Source: Pseudomonadota bacterium
GTDB lineage: Bacteria; Pseudomonadota; Gammaproteobacteria; Burkholderiales; Burkholderiaceae_C
Direction of reading: 5' to 3'
NCBI GenBank assembly: GCA_029780695.1
Contig: JAKOYD010000113.1
Coordinates: 1-43,186 of the forward strand
Length of the DNA stretch: 43,186 bases
Position 1 is the first letter of the stretch. Each line of letters starts with the position of its first letter. The notes beneath the pieces are model-generated. The model saw nothing but the letters and a program-made list of their open reading frames with translations. It was not told where the DNA came from and did no database searches. A program made the translations under genes and the position numbers. Shown here piece after piece: positions 1 to 11,203 of the stretch.

Positions 1-124
1 CGCCAAACTTCTTCGACAGCACGGTGGCAATGGCCGCCGTCAGGGTGGTCTTGCCATGGTCCACGTGACCAATGGTGCCGACGTTCACGTGCGGCTTGGT
101 CCGCTCGAATTTCTCTTTTGCCAT
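1..124 (-). CDS. tuf: Elongation factor Tu, N-terminal part (cut by window edge)
   Basis: The 41 visible codons encode the start of EF-Tu, the GTPase that delivers aminoacyl-tRNA to the ribosome. After [12 protein letters not shown] comes the G1 P-loop GHVDHGKTT (residues about 18-26), which is diagnostic for EF-Tu. The start is the ATG on the minus strand at 122-124. The rest of the gene lies beyond position 1. It is the last gene of the str operon (rpsL-rpsG-fusA-tuf), 195 bp downstream of fusA. That gap holds a repeat A copy and a nested inverted repeat. The family call is certain; whether this is tufA or tufB cannot be told. Confidence 0.97.
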   Translation of the reverse strand, partial: MAKEKFERTKPHVNVGTIGHVDHGKTTLTAAIATVLSKKFG

Positions 125-150
125 TTCAAAAACTCCAATGAAAGAACGAT

Positions 151-206
151 GCCCGTGACCGGTTTTAGGTCTGCATCCGGATGCTTTTGAATCGCTTCAG
201 CACGGG
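151..206 (-). promoter_or_regulatory. Nested inverted repeat in the fusA-tuf gap (tuf leader)
   Basis: GCCCGTG at 151-157 pairs with CACGGGC at 200-206, and inside lies a perfect 12-bp palindrome GCATCCGGATGC at 173-184. The structure sits 27 bp upstream of the tuf start codon, so it would be in the tuf leader or an intercistronic processing/attenuation structure. There is no U-run, so a classical terminator is unlikely. Function is inferred only from position. Confidence 0.4.
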
Positions 207-263
207 CACTGAAGCGGCCCCGGATCGCAGACCGCCCAACGGGAAGTTGGGCTGTTTACTATT

Positions 264-319
264 GAATTAGTAGCTGCTCGCGCTTGACTGACAAGCGCTG
301 GCGGTCTATTTCATTCAAA

Positions 320-320
<1 letters not shown>
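264..320 (+). repeat. Repeat A copy 1 (fusA-tuf gap)
   Basis: A well-preserved copy: TAGCTGCT box at 271, then GCGCTTG (280-286), a 5-nt loop and CAAGCGC (292-298), then CTGGCGG and a T-rich tail. It starts in the fusA-tuf gap and runs up to the fusA stop codon. The hairpin can form on either strand. Confidence 0.85.
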
Positions 321-2422
<2,102 letters not shown>

Positions 2423-2601
2423 GATGAACCTTTTGGGTAATTGAACCGATAAAAAACGAAAACGCTACGGCGCATTCAGCGGCGTAGCGGGCGGGCTTCT
2501 GCCAGGGCGGGTCATGGCGCGAAACCGCGGCGACCAGAAGGTCGGGACGATTTCGCGACGGGCCCCGCGACGACGCATCAAGCCCGCGCAGCCGCCAGCA
2601 C

Positions 2602-3072
2602 TTAGAAGCGGAAGTGGCTGAAGGCCTTGTTGGCTTCGGCCATGCGGTGCACTTCGTCGCGGCGCTTCATGGCGCCGCCACGGCCTTCCGTGGCCTCAAG
2701 CAGTTCGTTGGCCAGGCGCATGGCCATGGACTTTTCGCCGCGCTTGCGGGCGGCTTCCTTGATCCAGCGCATCGACAGCGCCAGACGGCGCACGGGACGC
2801 ACTTCAACCGGCACCTGGTAGTTGGCGCCACCGACGCGGCGAGACTTCACCTCGACCATCGGCTTGACGTTGTTGATGGCGACCGTGAAGAGCTCGAGCG
2901 GATCCTTGCCGCTCTTTTTCTCCATGGTTTCGAGCGCACCGTAGATGATGCGCTCGGCAACCGCCTTCTTGCCGCCTTCCATGATCACGTTCATGAACTT
3001 GGAGAGCTCGACATTGCCGTACTTGGGATCCGGCAGGATTTCGCGTTTGGGGACTTCACGACGACGTGGCAT
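2602..3072 (-). CDS. rpsG: 30S ribosomal protein S7
   Basis: S7 is a primary 16S rRNA-binding protein of the small-subunit head. The product is 156 aa, starts [13 protein letters not shown] and ends in the conserved [11 protein letters not shown], with the internal motif [13 protein letters not shown]. It is the second gene of the str operon, 164 bp after rpsL. In E. coli S7 represses its own operon at the rpsL-rpsG gap; I did not find an obvious equivalent fold here by eye. Confidence 0.99.
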   Translation of the reverse strand: MPRRREVPKREILPDPKYGNVELSKFMNVIMEGGKKAVAERIIYGALETMEKKSGKDPLELFTVAINNVKPMVEVKSRRVGGANYQVPVEVRPVRRLALSMRWIKEAARKRGEKSMAMRLANELLEATEGRGGAMKRRDEVHRMAEANKAFSHFRF

Positions 3073-3236
3073 GTTTCACCTCTTGACTTGCTTCAGTTGG
3101 CGGCCGGAGGAGTCCTGTTCTCCGCTCGCCCGGCAGACCCATCGGGAGCCTGCACTTACTCGACCTAAGTGGCTAGGTCACTACGCTTGCAACCGCCTGC
3201 CAGGCGATTCAAGCACCGAAAAATGACAAAGACCTA

Positions 3237-3614
3237 TCAGGCCTTCTTCGGGCGCTTGGCGCCGTACTTGGAACGCGACTGCTTGCGGTCTTTCACGCCT
3301 TGCAGGTCGAGCGAGCCGCGCACGATGTGGTAGCGCACGCCCGGCAAGTCCTTGACACGGCCGCCGCGCACCAGCACCACGCTGTGCTCTTGCAGGTTGT
3401 GGCCTTCACCGCCGATGTACGAGATGACCTCGAAACCGTTGGTCAGACGCACCTTGGCGACTTTACGAAGCGCCGAGTTCGGCTTCTTGGGCGTCGTGGT
3501 GTACACACGCGTGCACACACCGCGGCGCTGCGGGCAGTTTTGCATCGCGGGGCTCTTGGACTTGGTCTTCTCGACGGTCCGCCCCTGACGCACCAGTTGA
3601 CTGATGGTTGGCAT
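3237..3614 (-). CDS. rpsL: 30S ribosomal protein S12
   Basis: S12 sits at the decoding centre. The product is 125 aa starting [12 protein letters not shown]. The two classical streptomycin positions carry the wild-type residues Lys43 (in [11 protein letters not shown]) and Lys88 (in GGRVKDLPG), so the sequence predicts a streptomycin-sensitive S12. It is the first gene of the str operon, with a good sigma70 promoter 160-190 bp upstream on the minus strand. Confidence 0.99.
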   Translation of the reverse strand: MPTISQLVRQGRTVEKTKSKSPAMQNCPQRRGVCTRVYTTTPKKPNSALRKVAKVRLTNGFEVISYIGGEGHNLQEHSVVLVRGGRVKDLPGVRYHIVRGSLDLQGVKDRKQSRSKYGAKRPKKA

Positions 3615-3742
3615 TGAAAAATAGTCCCTAAACGCTTGAATTCAGCGCGCCGGCAGGGTGCAAACCGTGCCTGTCAAACCCAAAGGCAAGACGCCAGACC
3701 GCAAGGCCCGATGCTTGATAAACCTTCAAGCCGCGCAAACGA

Positions 3743-3767
3743 CTTTCCCGCCCCAATTGCGGGAAAG
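3743..3767 (-). promoter_or_regulatory. Hairpin at the predicted 5' end of the str operon mRNA
   Basis: CTTTCCCGC (3743-3751) and GCGGGAAAG (3759-3767) form a perfect 9-bp stem with a 7-nt loop. It begins about where transcription from the promoter at 3774-3802 should start. It lies 62 bp beyond the dacC-like stop codon on the same strand, but no U-run follows, so a 5'-end stabilising or regulatory hairpin is preferred over a terminator. Confidence 0.5.
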
Positions 3768-3773
3768 CCTTAA

Positions 3774-3802
3774 AGTATAGCCCGGATCGGGGTTATCCGC
3801 AA
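3774..3802 (-). promoter_or_regulatory. Sigma70-type promoter of the str operon
   Basis: On the minus strand there is a -35 TTGCGG (complement of 3797-3802), a 17-bp spacer and a -10 TATACT (complement of 3774-3779). Transcription should start near 3767, giving a leader of about 150 nt before rpsL. The promoter lies just past the stop codon of the dacC-like gene. Confidence 0.75.
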
Positions 3803-3828
3803 TGCAAGGCAGGCGCTTTGGGCACGCC

Positions 3829-4986
3829 CTACTTGATCCACAGCCGCATCGCGTCCCAGGCGCGGCCCAGGAAGCCCGCTTCCTCCACCGGCTCCAGCGC
3901 CACCAGCGGCAATTCGACCAGCGGCTGCTCACCCTGCTTGACCTTGAGCGTGGCCACGGCCTGGCCCTGGCGGAACGGCGCGATCAGTGGCTCCGGGCGG
4001 TTGATTTCGGTCTTGACCTGGCTGGCCGTGCCGGTCGGCACCGCCACCACGATAGGTTCGGTGCGGCCCAGCTTCAGCTCGCCGGTCTTGCCCTTCCACA
4101 CCTTGGGCGTGGCCACGGGCTTGCCGGCGTCGAACAGCTTGACGCCTTCATACGCGGTGTAGCCCCAGTTGAGCAGCTTTTGCGATTCGTTGGCGCGCGC
4201 GTTTTCGCTGCTGGTGCCCAGCACCACGGACAGCAGGCGCCGCCCGGGCACGTTGGGGAAGTCGCGCTTGGCCGTGGCCACCAGGCAATAGCCGGCGGCG
4301 TTGGTGTGGCCGGTCTTCAGGCCGTCGACCGTGGGGTCGCGGAACAGCAGCGTGTTGCGGTTGCTGTCGTTGCTGGCCGGCGTGCCGGGGTAGCGGTATT
4401 TCTTGATGCTGTAGTAATGCACGTACTCCGGAAAGTCGCGCATCAGGCGGCTGGCCAGCGTGGCCAGGTCGCGCGCCGTGGTGGTGTGGCCGGGTTCGGT
4501 CAGGCCTTCGGGGTTCTTGTAGCCGGTGTTCTGCAGGCCCAGCGCCTTGGCCTGGTCGTTCATCAGCTGCACAAAGCGCTCGGCGCTGCCGCCCACGCCT
4601 TCGGCCAGCGCCATGGTGGCGTCGTTGCCCGACTGCACGATCATGCCCTTGATGAGGTCTTCGACCGGCACCTGCATCTTGGGGTCGATGAACATGCGCG
4701 AGCCGGGCATCTTCCAGGCGCGTTGCGACACGGGCAGCGTCTGCGTCAGGCTGATCTTCTTGGACTTGAGCGCGTCGAACACCAAGTAGGCCGTCATCAG
4801 CTTGGTGAGCGACGCCGGCTCGACGGGCGCGTCCGGGTCCTTGGCGGCCAGCACCTGGCCGGCGGTGACGTCCATCAGCAGGTAGGCCTTGGCGGCAATT
4901 TCGGGCGGCTGCGGCGCCTGCGCATGGCTGACGAGCGAGGCAGTGGCCAGCGCGGCAGCCACCAGAAAGCGATACAGGATGTTCAT
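3829..4986 (-). CDS. dacC: D-alanyl-D-alanine carboxypeptidase (PBP5/6 family)
   Basis: This is a penicillin-binding DD-carboxypeptidase that removes the terminal D-Ala from peptidoglycan stem peptides in the periplasm. The product is 385 aa with a signal peptide (about residues 1-23, ending SHAQA). The three serine-hydrolase motifs are SLTK at 59-62 (Ser59 nucleophile), SGN at 119-121 and KTG at 224-226. A C-terminal beta-rich domain follows, and the last residues form an amphipathic segment (AGFLGRAWDAMRLWIK) typical of a PBP5 membrane anchor. It is the last gene of a minus-strand group (hemJ, vanZ-like, ferredoxin, hydrolase). The symbol dacC versus dacA is by general resemblance only. Confidence 0.93.
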   Translation of the reverse strand: MNILYRFLVAAALATASLVSHAQAPQPPEIAAKAYLLMDVTAGQVLAAKDPDAPVEPASLTKLMTAYLVFDALKSKKISLTQTLPVSQRAWKMPGSRMFIDPKMQVPVEDLIKGMIVQSGNDATMALAEGVGGSAERFVQLMNDQAKALGLQNTGYKNPEGLTEPGHTTTARDLATLASRLMRDFPEYVHYYSIKKYRYPGTPASNDSNRNTLLFRDPTVDGLKTGHTNAAGYCLVATAKRDFPNVPGRRLLSVVLGTSSENARANESQKLLNWGYTAYEGVKLFDAGKPVATPKVWKGKTGELKLGRTEPIVVAVPTGTASQVKTEINRPEPLIAPFRQGQAVATLKVKQGEQPLVELPLVALEPVEEAGFLGRAWDAMRLWIK

Positions 4987-4989
4987 GTC

Positions 4990-5058
4990 GAATACTACAA
5001 AAAAATGAGCTTGAGGCGCTTGTCTGGCAAGCGCTGCAGCCCGGAAAACCTTGAAATT
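4990..5058 (+). repeat. Repeat A copy 2 (between hydrolase and dacC)
   Basis: GCGCTTG (5016-5022), TCTGG loop, CAAGCGC (5028-5034) and an A/T-rich flank. The TAGCTGC box has decayed to TGAGCTTG. It fills the whole 72-bp gap between the hydrolase stop and the dacC-like start. Confidence 0.7.
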
Positions 5059-5697
5059 TCAGATGCGCGCATGGCGCGCGACCAGCGCCCTCAGCAGCGG
5101 CAATTGTCCGTGGAAGAAATGCTCGCCGCCCGGCACCACGGTGACCGGCAGCGACTGCGGCCGCGCCCAGTCCATGACGGACGACAGCGCCACGGTGTCG
5201 TCCTGCTCGCCGTGCACCACCAGCGTCTGCGGGTGCAGTTCGGGCGGCACCGGCGGCACGTCAAAGCGCGACGTGGCAGTGCCGACCAGCACGGCGCGCG
5301 CGATGCTGCGCTGCGCGTGCAGCGTGGCGATGGCCCGCGCGGCCACGTAGCCGCCGAACGAAAAACCCGCCAGCAGCACCGGCTGGTCGGCGGGCGCCGA
5401 CTGCTCGACCACGGCCAGCATGTCGTCCACCTCGCCACGGCCTTCGTCGTAATGGCCGCCGCTGGCGCCAACGCCGCGAAAGTTGAAGCGCACCGCGCGC
5501 CAGCCGCACTGCACGCAGGCGCGGGCAACGGTCTGCACCACCTTGTTGGTCATGGTGCCGCCAAACTGCGGGTGCGGGTGCGCGATGACGGCGGTGCCGT
5601 GCGGCGTCTCGAACAGGTCGGGCTCGGGCAGGTCGAGCAGCGCCTCGATCGGGCCGGCCGGGCCGGTGAGCGTGAGGGATTGGGTCTGGGCGTTCAT
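5059..5697 (-). CDS. Alpha/beta hydrolase (COG2945-like)
   Basis: A small cytoplasmic alpha/beta-hydrolase of 212 aa. The nucleophile elbow is GFSFGG with Ser113. HPHPQFGGTMTNKVV near residue 40 and FNFRGVGASGG near residue 71 are hallmarks of this family. The acid is probably in HGEQDDTV and the histidine in GGEHFFHG. Substrate unknown. I chose the ATG at 5695-5697; an in-frame ATG four codons upstream lies inside repeat A copy 3 and is less likely to be the native start. It lies 77 bp downstream of the ferredoxin gene and upstream of the dacC-like gene on the same strand. Confidence 0.85.
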   Translation of the reverse strand: MNAQTQSLTLTGPAGPIEALLDLPEPDLFETPHGTAVIAHPHPQFGGTMTNKVVQTVARACVQCGWRAVRFNFRGVGASGGHYDEGRGEVDDMLAVVEQSAPADQPVLLAGFSFGGYVAARAIATLHAQRSIARAVLVGTATSRFDVPPVPPELHPQTLVVHGEQDDTVALSSVMDWARPQSLPVTVVPGGEHFFHGQLPLLRALVARHARI

Positions 5698-5758
5698 GCA
5701 GCTATGCAAATTGTAGCTGCACGCGCAGCATCAATCAGCGCCGGCAGCCGAAAAAGCC
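5698..5758 (+). repeat. Repeat A copy 3 (degenerate)
   Basis: A degenerate copy: AAATTGTAGCTGCACGCGC at 5708 followed by CAGCGCCGGCAGCCGAAAA. The right arm of the hairpin is damaged. It fills most of the gap between the ferredoxin gene and the hydrolase and overlaps an alternative hydrolase start. Confidence 0.65.
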
Positions 5759-5774
5759 TGTAACAGCGCGAAAG

Positions 5775-6119
5775 TCAGCGGCCCAGGTGCGGCGGCGTCA
5801 GCAGGCGCTCGACGACCTGGCCGTTCTTCAGGTGCGACTCGACGATTTCGTCGATATCGGCGCGGTCGACGTACGAATACCAGACCGCCTCGGGGTACAC
5901 CACCGCCACCGGGCCGGCGGCGCAGCGGTCCAGGCAACCCGCCTTGTTGACGCGCACCTTGCCGGGGCCGGCCAGCCCTTCGGCCTTGACGCGCGACTTG
6001 CAGTGGTCGAAAGCGGCCTGCGCGTCGTGGTCGGCGCAGCAGTCTTCGCCGTTGTCGCGCTGGTTCAGGCAGAAGAAGATGTGGCGCTGGTAGTAGGAAT
6101 CGGGCGGCGGCGTGCTCAT
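5775..6119 (-). CDS. Thioredoxin-fold [2Fe-2S] ferredoxin
   Basis: The product is 114 aa and matches the small thioredoxin-like [2Fe-2S] ferredoxin family. After RHIFFCLNQR it carries Cys17, the pair Cys27-Cys28, Cys40, and Cys62/Cys66 in AGCLDRCAAGP, which supply the cluster ligands. Its partner is unknown; family members are electron carriers. The start overlaps the vanZ-like stop by 4 bp (ATGA), implying translational coupling. Confidence 0.9.
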   Translation of the reverse strand: MSTPPPDSYYQRHIFFCLNQRDNGEDCCADHDAQAAFDHCKSRVKAEGLAGPGKVRVNKAGCLDRCAAGPVAVVYPEAVWYSYVDRADIDEIVESHLKNGQVVERLLTPPHLGR

Positions 6120-7345
6120 GCGCCGATTCTAGGCGGGGCCTGCGGCTCGGCGCTGTCGGGCGGGGCGCTTGCCTGCGTTGGCGGCGCGGGCATGGCGGGC
6201 GCGGCCCGAGCCGCGGCGCCATGAGGCAGGCGCGGCGGCACCGGCGGCTGCCCGCCGTCGCCGCCACCCAGGCGGCCGATCAGGTAGGCAAAGGTGGCGA
6301 ACGGCCACAGCCAGCCCACCCACTGCGCCAGGCCGTGGAAGTGGATGAAGCGGCCCTGCTCCCAGGTTTGCAGCGACGCGGCGTAGTACGCGTTCTGCGG
6401 AGCAGTGTTGAGCAACACCACCTGCGCGGCCAGCACCACCATCAGCAGCGGCACGCACACGCGGCCCGGCACCAGCAGCAGCAGGCCGGCGGCCACCAGC
6501 GCCAGCCACAAGCCGTACTGCACCGGCTGCGTGACCCAGCCCCAGGCATGGATGGGGCCGTAGGTCAGCCCCGCCGACAGCGCGGACAGCGCCACGCCGC
6601 ACAGCAGCGCGGCCGCCGTGAACAGCGCGCGCCGGCCGCGGTGGCGGATCACGGTATAGCCCAGCAGGCAAGGCACCAGCGCACCCAGTGCCACGCAAAT
6701 CGCTTCTTCGCCGGGCAGCAGCGGCTGCAGCTGCAGCTCGCGCAACGGCAGCCAGCGCAGGAAAGGGGTGCCTTCCAGCAGCTGCGCCAGGCCCTCTTCG
6801 AGCCGCTGGAAGACCTGACCCATGCCGAACGCCACCGGCGCCGGAAACAGCAACCCCACCGGCCACAGCGCCAACAGCACCAGCGCGCCGCGCGAATCGG
6901 GCACGAACCAGCGCGCGCGAAAACGCCGCCAGGTGTCGATGGCGCCCAGCCGCTCCAGCACCCAGGCCGACAGCGCCCCGGCCAGCGCGCCGCCCGCGTT
7001 CAGCGCCAGATCGACGTTGGACGCCACGCGCGCCGGCAGGTAAGTCTGCAGCCCTTCCATCGTCAGCGACAGCAGCGCCGCCGCCAGCGTGGCCAGCGTC
7101 AGCGCCGGCCATCCGCGGCGCATGCGCATCATGGCCAGCGCCAGCAAAAAGCCCAGCGGCGCATAGCCCGCCACGTTGGCGCCCACGTCAAAGCGCGTCC
7201 AGTAGCGCGGCAGCGGCGCCGTCAGGTACGCCCAAGGCGCCACGCCCAGATCGCGCCAGCCCGAAAACGGATACAGCGAGGCATACACGATCAGCCCCGC
7301 ATACAGCAACGCCAGCGGCAGCGCGGCGGATTTGTAGCGGTTCAT
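6116..7345 (-). CDS. VanZ-like membrane protein
   Basis: An integral membrane protein of 409 aa with about ten hydrophobic segments. The N-terminal half has VanZ-family features: YAGLIVYASLYPFSGW, then DVGANVAGYAPLGFLLAL and NVDLALNAGGALAGAL. VanZ proteins are linked to teicoplanin resistance in Gram-positives, but most proteobacterial members have no known role. The C-terminal half is an additional multi-helix domain, ending in a proline/alanine-rich cytoplasmic tail. I chose the ATG at 7343-7345 (MNRYKSAALPL); an upstream in-frame start would add 14 Arg-rich residues encoded next to repeat B copy 1. It overlaps the ferredoxin gene by 4 bp. Confidence 0.85.
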   Translation of the reverse strand: MNRYKSAALPLALLYAGLIVYASLYPFSGWRDLGVAPWAYLTAPLPRYWTRFDVGANVAGYAPLGFLLALAMMRMRRGWPALTLATLAAALLSLTMEGLQTYLPARVASNVDLALNAGGALAGALSAWVLERLGAIDTWRRFRARWFVPDSRGALVLLALWPVGLLFPAPVAFGMGQVFQRLEEGLAQLLEGTPFLRWLPLRELQLQPLLPGEEAICVALGALVPCLLGYTVIRHRGRRALFTAAALLCGVALSALSAGLTYGPIHAWGWVTQPVQYGLWLALVAAGLLLLVPGRVCVPLLMVVLAAQVVLLNTAPQNAYYAASLQTWEQGRFIHFHGLAQWVGWLWPFATFAYLIGRLGGGDGGQPPVPPRLPHGAAARAAPAMPAPPTQASAPPDSAEPQAPPRIGA

Positions 7346-7375
7346 GCGCGCGCGCCGCGCGCAGAGCGCAAGGTG

Positions 7376-7487
7376 TCGAATGGCCACGGAGCAGGCCAGG
7401 CCGGAGCGCCGCGGAGCGGGCTTGGCCCGGCCGCCAGCGCTGTCCCCCTGGGGGGAAGGCGCCGCAGGCGACTCAGGGGGAATGTCA
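7376..7487 (+). repeat. Repeat B copy 1 (at hemJ 3' end)
   Basis: A GC-rich element of about 110 bp: CACGGAGCAGGCC at the left, AGCGCTGTCCCCCTGGGG in the middle, and a GGCGACTCAGGGGG end at 7468-7482 that abuts the hemJ stop codon (7488). It forms an inverted pair with copy 2 around hemJ. Confidence 0.8.
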
Positions 7488-7916
7488 TCAGAACGGCTTG
7501 ACCACCACCAGAATCACCGCCGCCAGCAGCATCAGCACCGGCCCTTCGTTGAACCAGCGAAACCAGACGTGGCTGTGGCGCTCTTCATCGCGCACAAAAC
7601 GCCGCAGCAGGCGGCCGCATTGCCAGTGGTAAGCGACGAGCAACAGCACGATCGCCAGCTTGGCGTGCATCCAGCCGTTGCCCGGCCCCATGCCGATGCC
7701 ATAGCCCAGCCACAGCCACAGGCCCAGCGCCAGCGCGATCACGCCCAGCGGCGTCATGAAGCGGTAGAGCTTGCGCGCCATCAGCAGCAGGCGCTCGCGC
7801 TCGGCCACCGAGCCGGGCGGCACCATCGCCAGGTTGACGAAGATGCGCGGCAGATAGAACAGCCCGGCGAACCAGCTGGCGATGAAGACGATGTGCAGTG
7901 CCTTGATCCAGAGCAT
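7488..7916 (-). CDS. hemJ: HemJ/CopD-type membrane protein (protoporphyrinogen IX oxidase family)
   Basis: The product is 142 aa with four predicted membrane helices. It starts MLWIKALHIVFIASWFAGLF and has the YLPRIFVNLA segment characteristic of HemJ, including the conserved early His (LHIV) and Arg. HemJ oxidises protoporphyrinogen IX to protoporphyrin IX in the membrane in bacteria lacking HemG/HemY. hemB lies about 0.5 kb away on the opposite strand, which supports a haem role. The ATG at 7914-7916 matches the family start; the longer open frame upstream runs into repeat B and is not coding. The gene is tightly bracketed by inverted copies of repeat B. Confidence 0.87.
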   Translation of the reverse strand: MLWIKALHIVFIASWFAGLFYLPRIFVNLAMVPPGSVAERERLLLMARKLYRFMTPLGVIALALGLWLWLGYGIGMGPGNGWMHAKLAIVLLLVAYHWQCGRLLRRFVRDEERHSHVWFRWFNEGPVLMLLAAVILVVVKPF

Positions 7917-7928
7917 GAAAGGAATTAT

Positions 7929-9508
<1,580 letters not shown>

Positions 9509-9512
9509 TCAA

Positions 9513-10670
9513 GTGAAGATCGTCGAATTCACCGCCGGCAGCTTGCGCTTTGCCGATGCGCCCCCCGAGCACCCGCCGGCCGACGGCTTTGTCTGGATTT
9601 ATCTGGACCGCACCGACTTCGTGCGCCACCTGCCCGAGGTACAGGCCGCCGCGCAGCGCCTGGGCGGCTCGGCCCTGCTCGACGTGCACGTGCAGGACCT
9701 GGCCAGCGACGTACACCCCTCGCACTATGACGCCACGTCGGTGTACGACATGGTCATCTTTCGCCGCCTGGCCACGCTGGCCGAGGTGCAGCGCGACCAT
9801 GAACACGTGAAGGCCATTGCGCGCTACCACAGCCTGGGCGCTGGCGCGCCGGCGCCGGCCGCGGCGCCCGTGCCCGAAGCGTTTTCGCGCATCGACTCGC
9901 GCGCCGTCGGCTTTGGCGTCTTCGACAAGCTGCTGATCAGCGTGCACCCGGCCGGCTGCTATACCGCGCACACCTTCGTCGAGCGATTTCTGGCCGACGC
10001 CAAGCTCAGCGTCGACACCGCCGGCACCCGCAACCGCGTGCCGCAAGGCCCCACCGACCTGGTGCTGCGCATGATCAACACCATGGTCGACAGCTACCTC
10101 GACCTGCGCAAGGACCTGACCAGCGCGCTGGAAAACGCGCAGGCCGAGCTGCTCAAGCCCGACCCGCGCCACGACACCTGGAGCGCCATGATGCTGGCGC
10201 GCCGCCGCCTGCACGCGCTGCAGGACTTGTGCGAGGAGCAGCAAGACGCCATGCAGGAATGGCTGGACACCCTGCGCGAGCTGCCGCTGTCGGCCTACGG
10301 CGCCGAGCCGGCGCCCGCGCAGGCGCGGCGCGACCAGCTGGTGGCCCGCGCGCGCGACGTCATGGAACACATCGACCGCGTGCTGCACCACGCGCGCCGG
10401 CTGGAGCAAGCGGCCGAAACCGCGGTGCAAATCCACTTCAGCGCGCAGGGCCACCGCACCAACGACATCATGCGCACGCTGACGGCGGTGACCGCCATCT
10501 TCTTGCCGCTGAACCTGTTCACCGGCTTCTTCGGCATGAACTTCGAGCACCTGCCGCTGATCCACAGCACCGAAGGCATGTGGACCGCGCTGGCGCTGCT
10601 GGTGGCGCTGGCGGCCGGCATTCTGATCATCTTCTGGCGCCGCCGCTACCTGACGCGCCACCGGCGCTGA
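9513..10670 (+). CDS. corA: CorA-family divalent cation transporter
   Basis: A 385-aa member of the CorA Mg2+ channel family. The N-terminal two thirds form the large soluble cytoplasmic domain. The C-terminus holds two membrane helices (about residues 325-343 and 353-372) with the selectivity motif GMN at 341-343 (FFGMNFEHLP), and a basic RRRYLTRHRR tail. The start is a GTG at 9513, immediately after repeat A copy 4, with no strong Shine-Dalgarno sequence, so the native start may have been altered by the repeat. Substrate could be Mg2+, Co2+ or Zn2+; sequence alone does not decide. Confidence 0.93.
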   Translation: MKIVEFTAGSLRFADAPPEHPPADGFVWIYLDRTDFVRHLPEVQAAAQRLGGSALLDVHVQDLASDVHPSHYDATSVYDMVIFRRLATLAEVQRDHEHVKAIARYHSLGAGAPAPAAAPVPEAFSRIDSRAVGFGVFDKLLISVHPAGCYTAHTFVERFLADAKLSVDTAGTRNRVPQGPTDLVLRMINTMVDSYLDLRKDLTSALENAQAELLKPDPRHDTWSAMMLARRRLHALQDLCEEQQDAMQEWLDTLRELPLSAYGAEPAPAQARRDQLVARARDVMEHIDRVLHHARRLEQAAETAVQIHFSAQGHRTNDIMRTLTAVTAIFLPLNLFTGFFGMNFEHLPLIHSTEGMWTALALLVALAAGILIIFWRRRYLTRHRR

Positions 10671-10723
10671 AGCGCAAGGGAGCACGCGGGCCAGCGGGCC
10701 GCGCGCCGCGGGCGGGTGGGCGA

Positions 10724-11026
10724 TCAGCCGAGTTCGCCGACGGCGGGCCGCTGGCCCTTGGCGATGGCTTCGCGCGTGAGCTGGCGCACTTCGGCGCGGC
10801 TCGGGCGGCTGGCGTCGTCGGCCTGCGCGGCCACGCCGTTCATTTCGCCGCTGGCGACCTGCTGAATCGACACGGGGGCGCGGGCCGGCGCATCGGCGCG
10901 GGCGGCCACGCGCGTCTCGTTCTGGAACAGCGGGCCTTCGCCGGCGGCGGGCATCTGCGCGAAAGCGTTGCCGGCCAGCAGCAGGGCAGCGGCGGCGGAA
11001 GCGAAGGTGGTGGTGAATCGGGTCAT
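10724..11026 (-). CDS. Small secreted protein of unknown function (DUF4148-like)
   Basis: A 100-aa protein with a clear Sec signal peptide (MTRFTTTFASAAAALLLAG, cleavage after about Ala23 in AFAQ), leaving about 77 residues. The C-terminal SRAEVRQLTREAIAKGQRP resembles the short helical motif of DUF4148-type periplasmic proteins common in Burkholderiales. No enzyme motif is present. It is divergent from the LysR gene, 177 bp away, and convergent with corA. A good AGGAG-type ribosome site precedes the ATG. Confidence 0.7.
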   Translation of the reverse strand: MTRFTTTFASAAAALLLAGNAFAQMPAAGEGPLFQNETRVAARADAPARAPVSIQQVASGEMNGVAAQADDASRPSRAEVRQLTREAIAKGQRPAVGELG

Positions 11027-11175
11027 GGTGTTTCTCCTGTATCAAGGGTTTCGGTAAGGTGCCGGTCGGCATCGCTGCCGGGGCTTTTCGGGTCGACGGC
11101 TGCGGTGCAGCGCGTCGATGAAAGCTAGTTTCGGGCTTCATCGGCGTTGAAAAAACCACCACGCGGGACATAGAC

Positions 11176-11194
11176 TATTTCCATTTCAGAAATA
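11176..11194. promoter_or_regulatory. Inverted repeat upstream of the LysR gene (possible operator)
   Basis: TATTTC (11176-11181) and GAAATA (11189-11194) are separated by 7 bp, 9 bp upstream of the LysR start. AT-rich dyads of this form fit the T-N11-A type site of LysR regulators, so autoregulation and control of the divergent small secreted protein gene are plausible. Inference only. Confidence 0.35.
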
Positions 11195-11203
11195 ATCGGG
11201 CGC

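Noticed and set aside
3743..3767. Hairpin as terminator of the dacC-like gene
   Set aside because: No U-run follows the stem, and it lies at the predicted start of the str operon transcript.
3802..5763. 653-codon plus-strand frame opposite dacC and the hydrolase
   Set aside because: Both opposite-strand genes have complete catalytic motifs; the frame is a GC shadow spanning two genes and a repeat.
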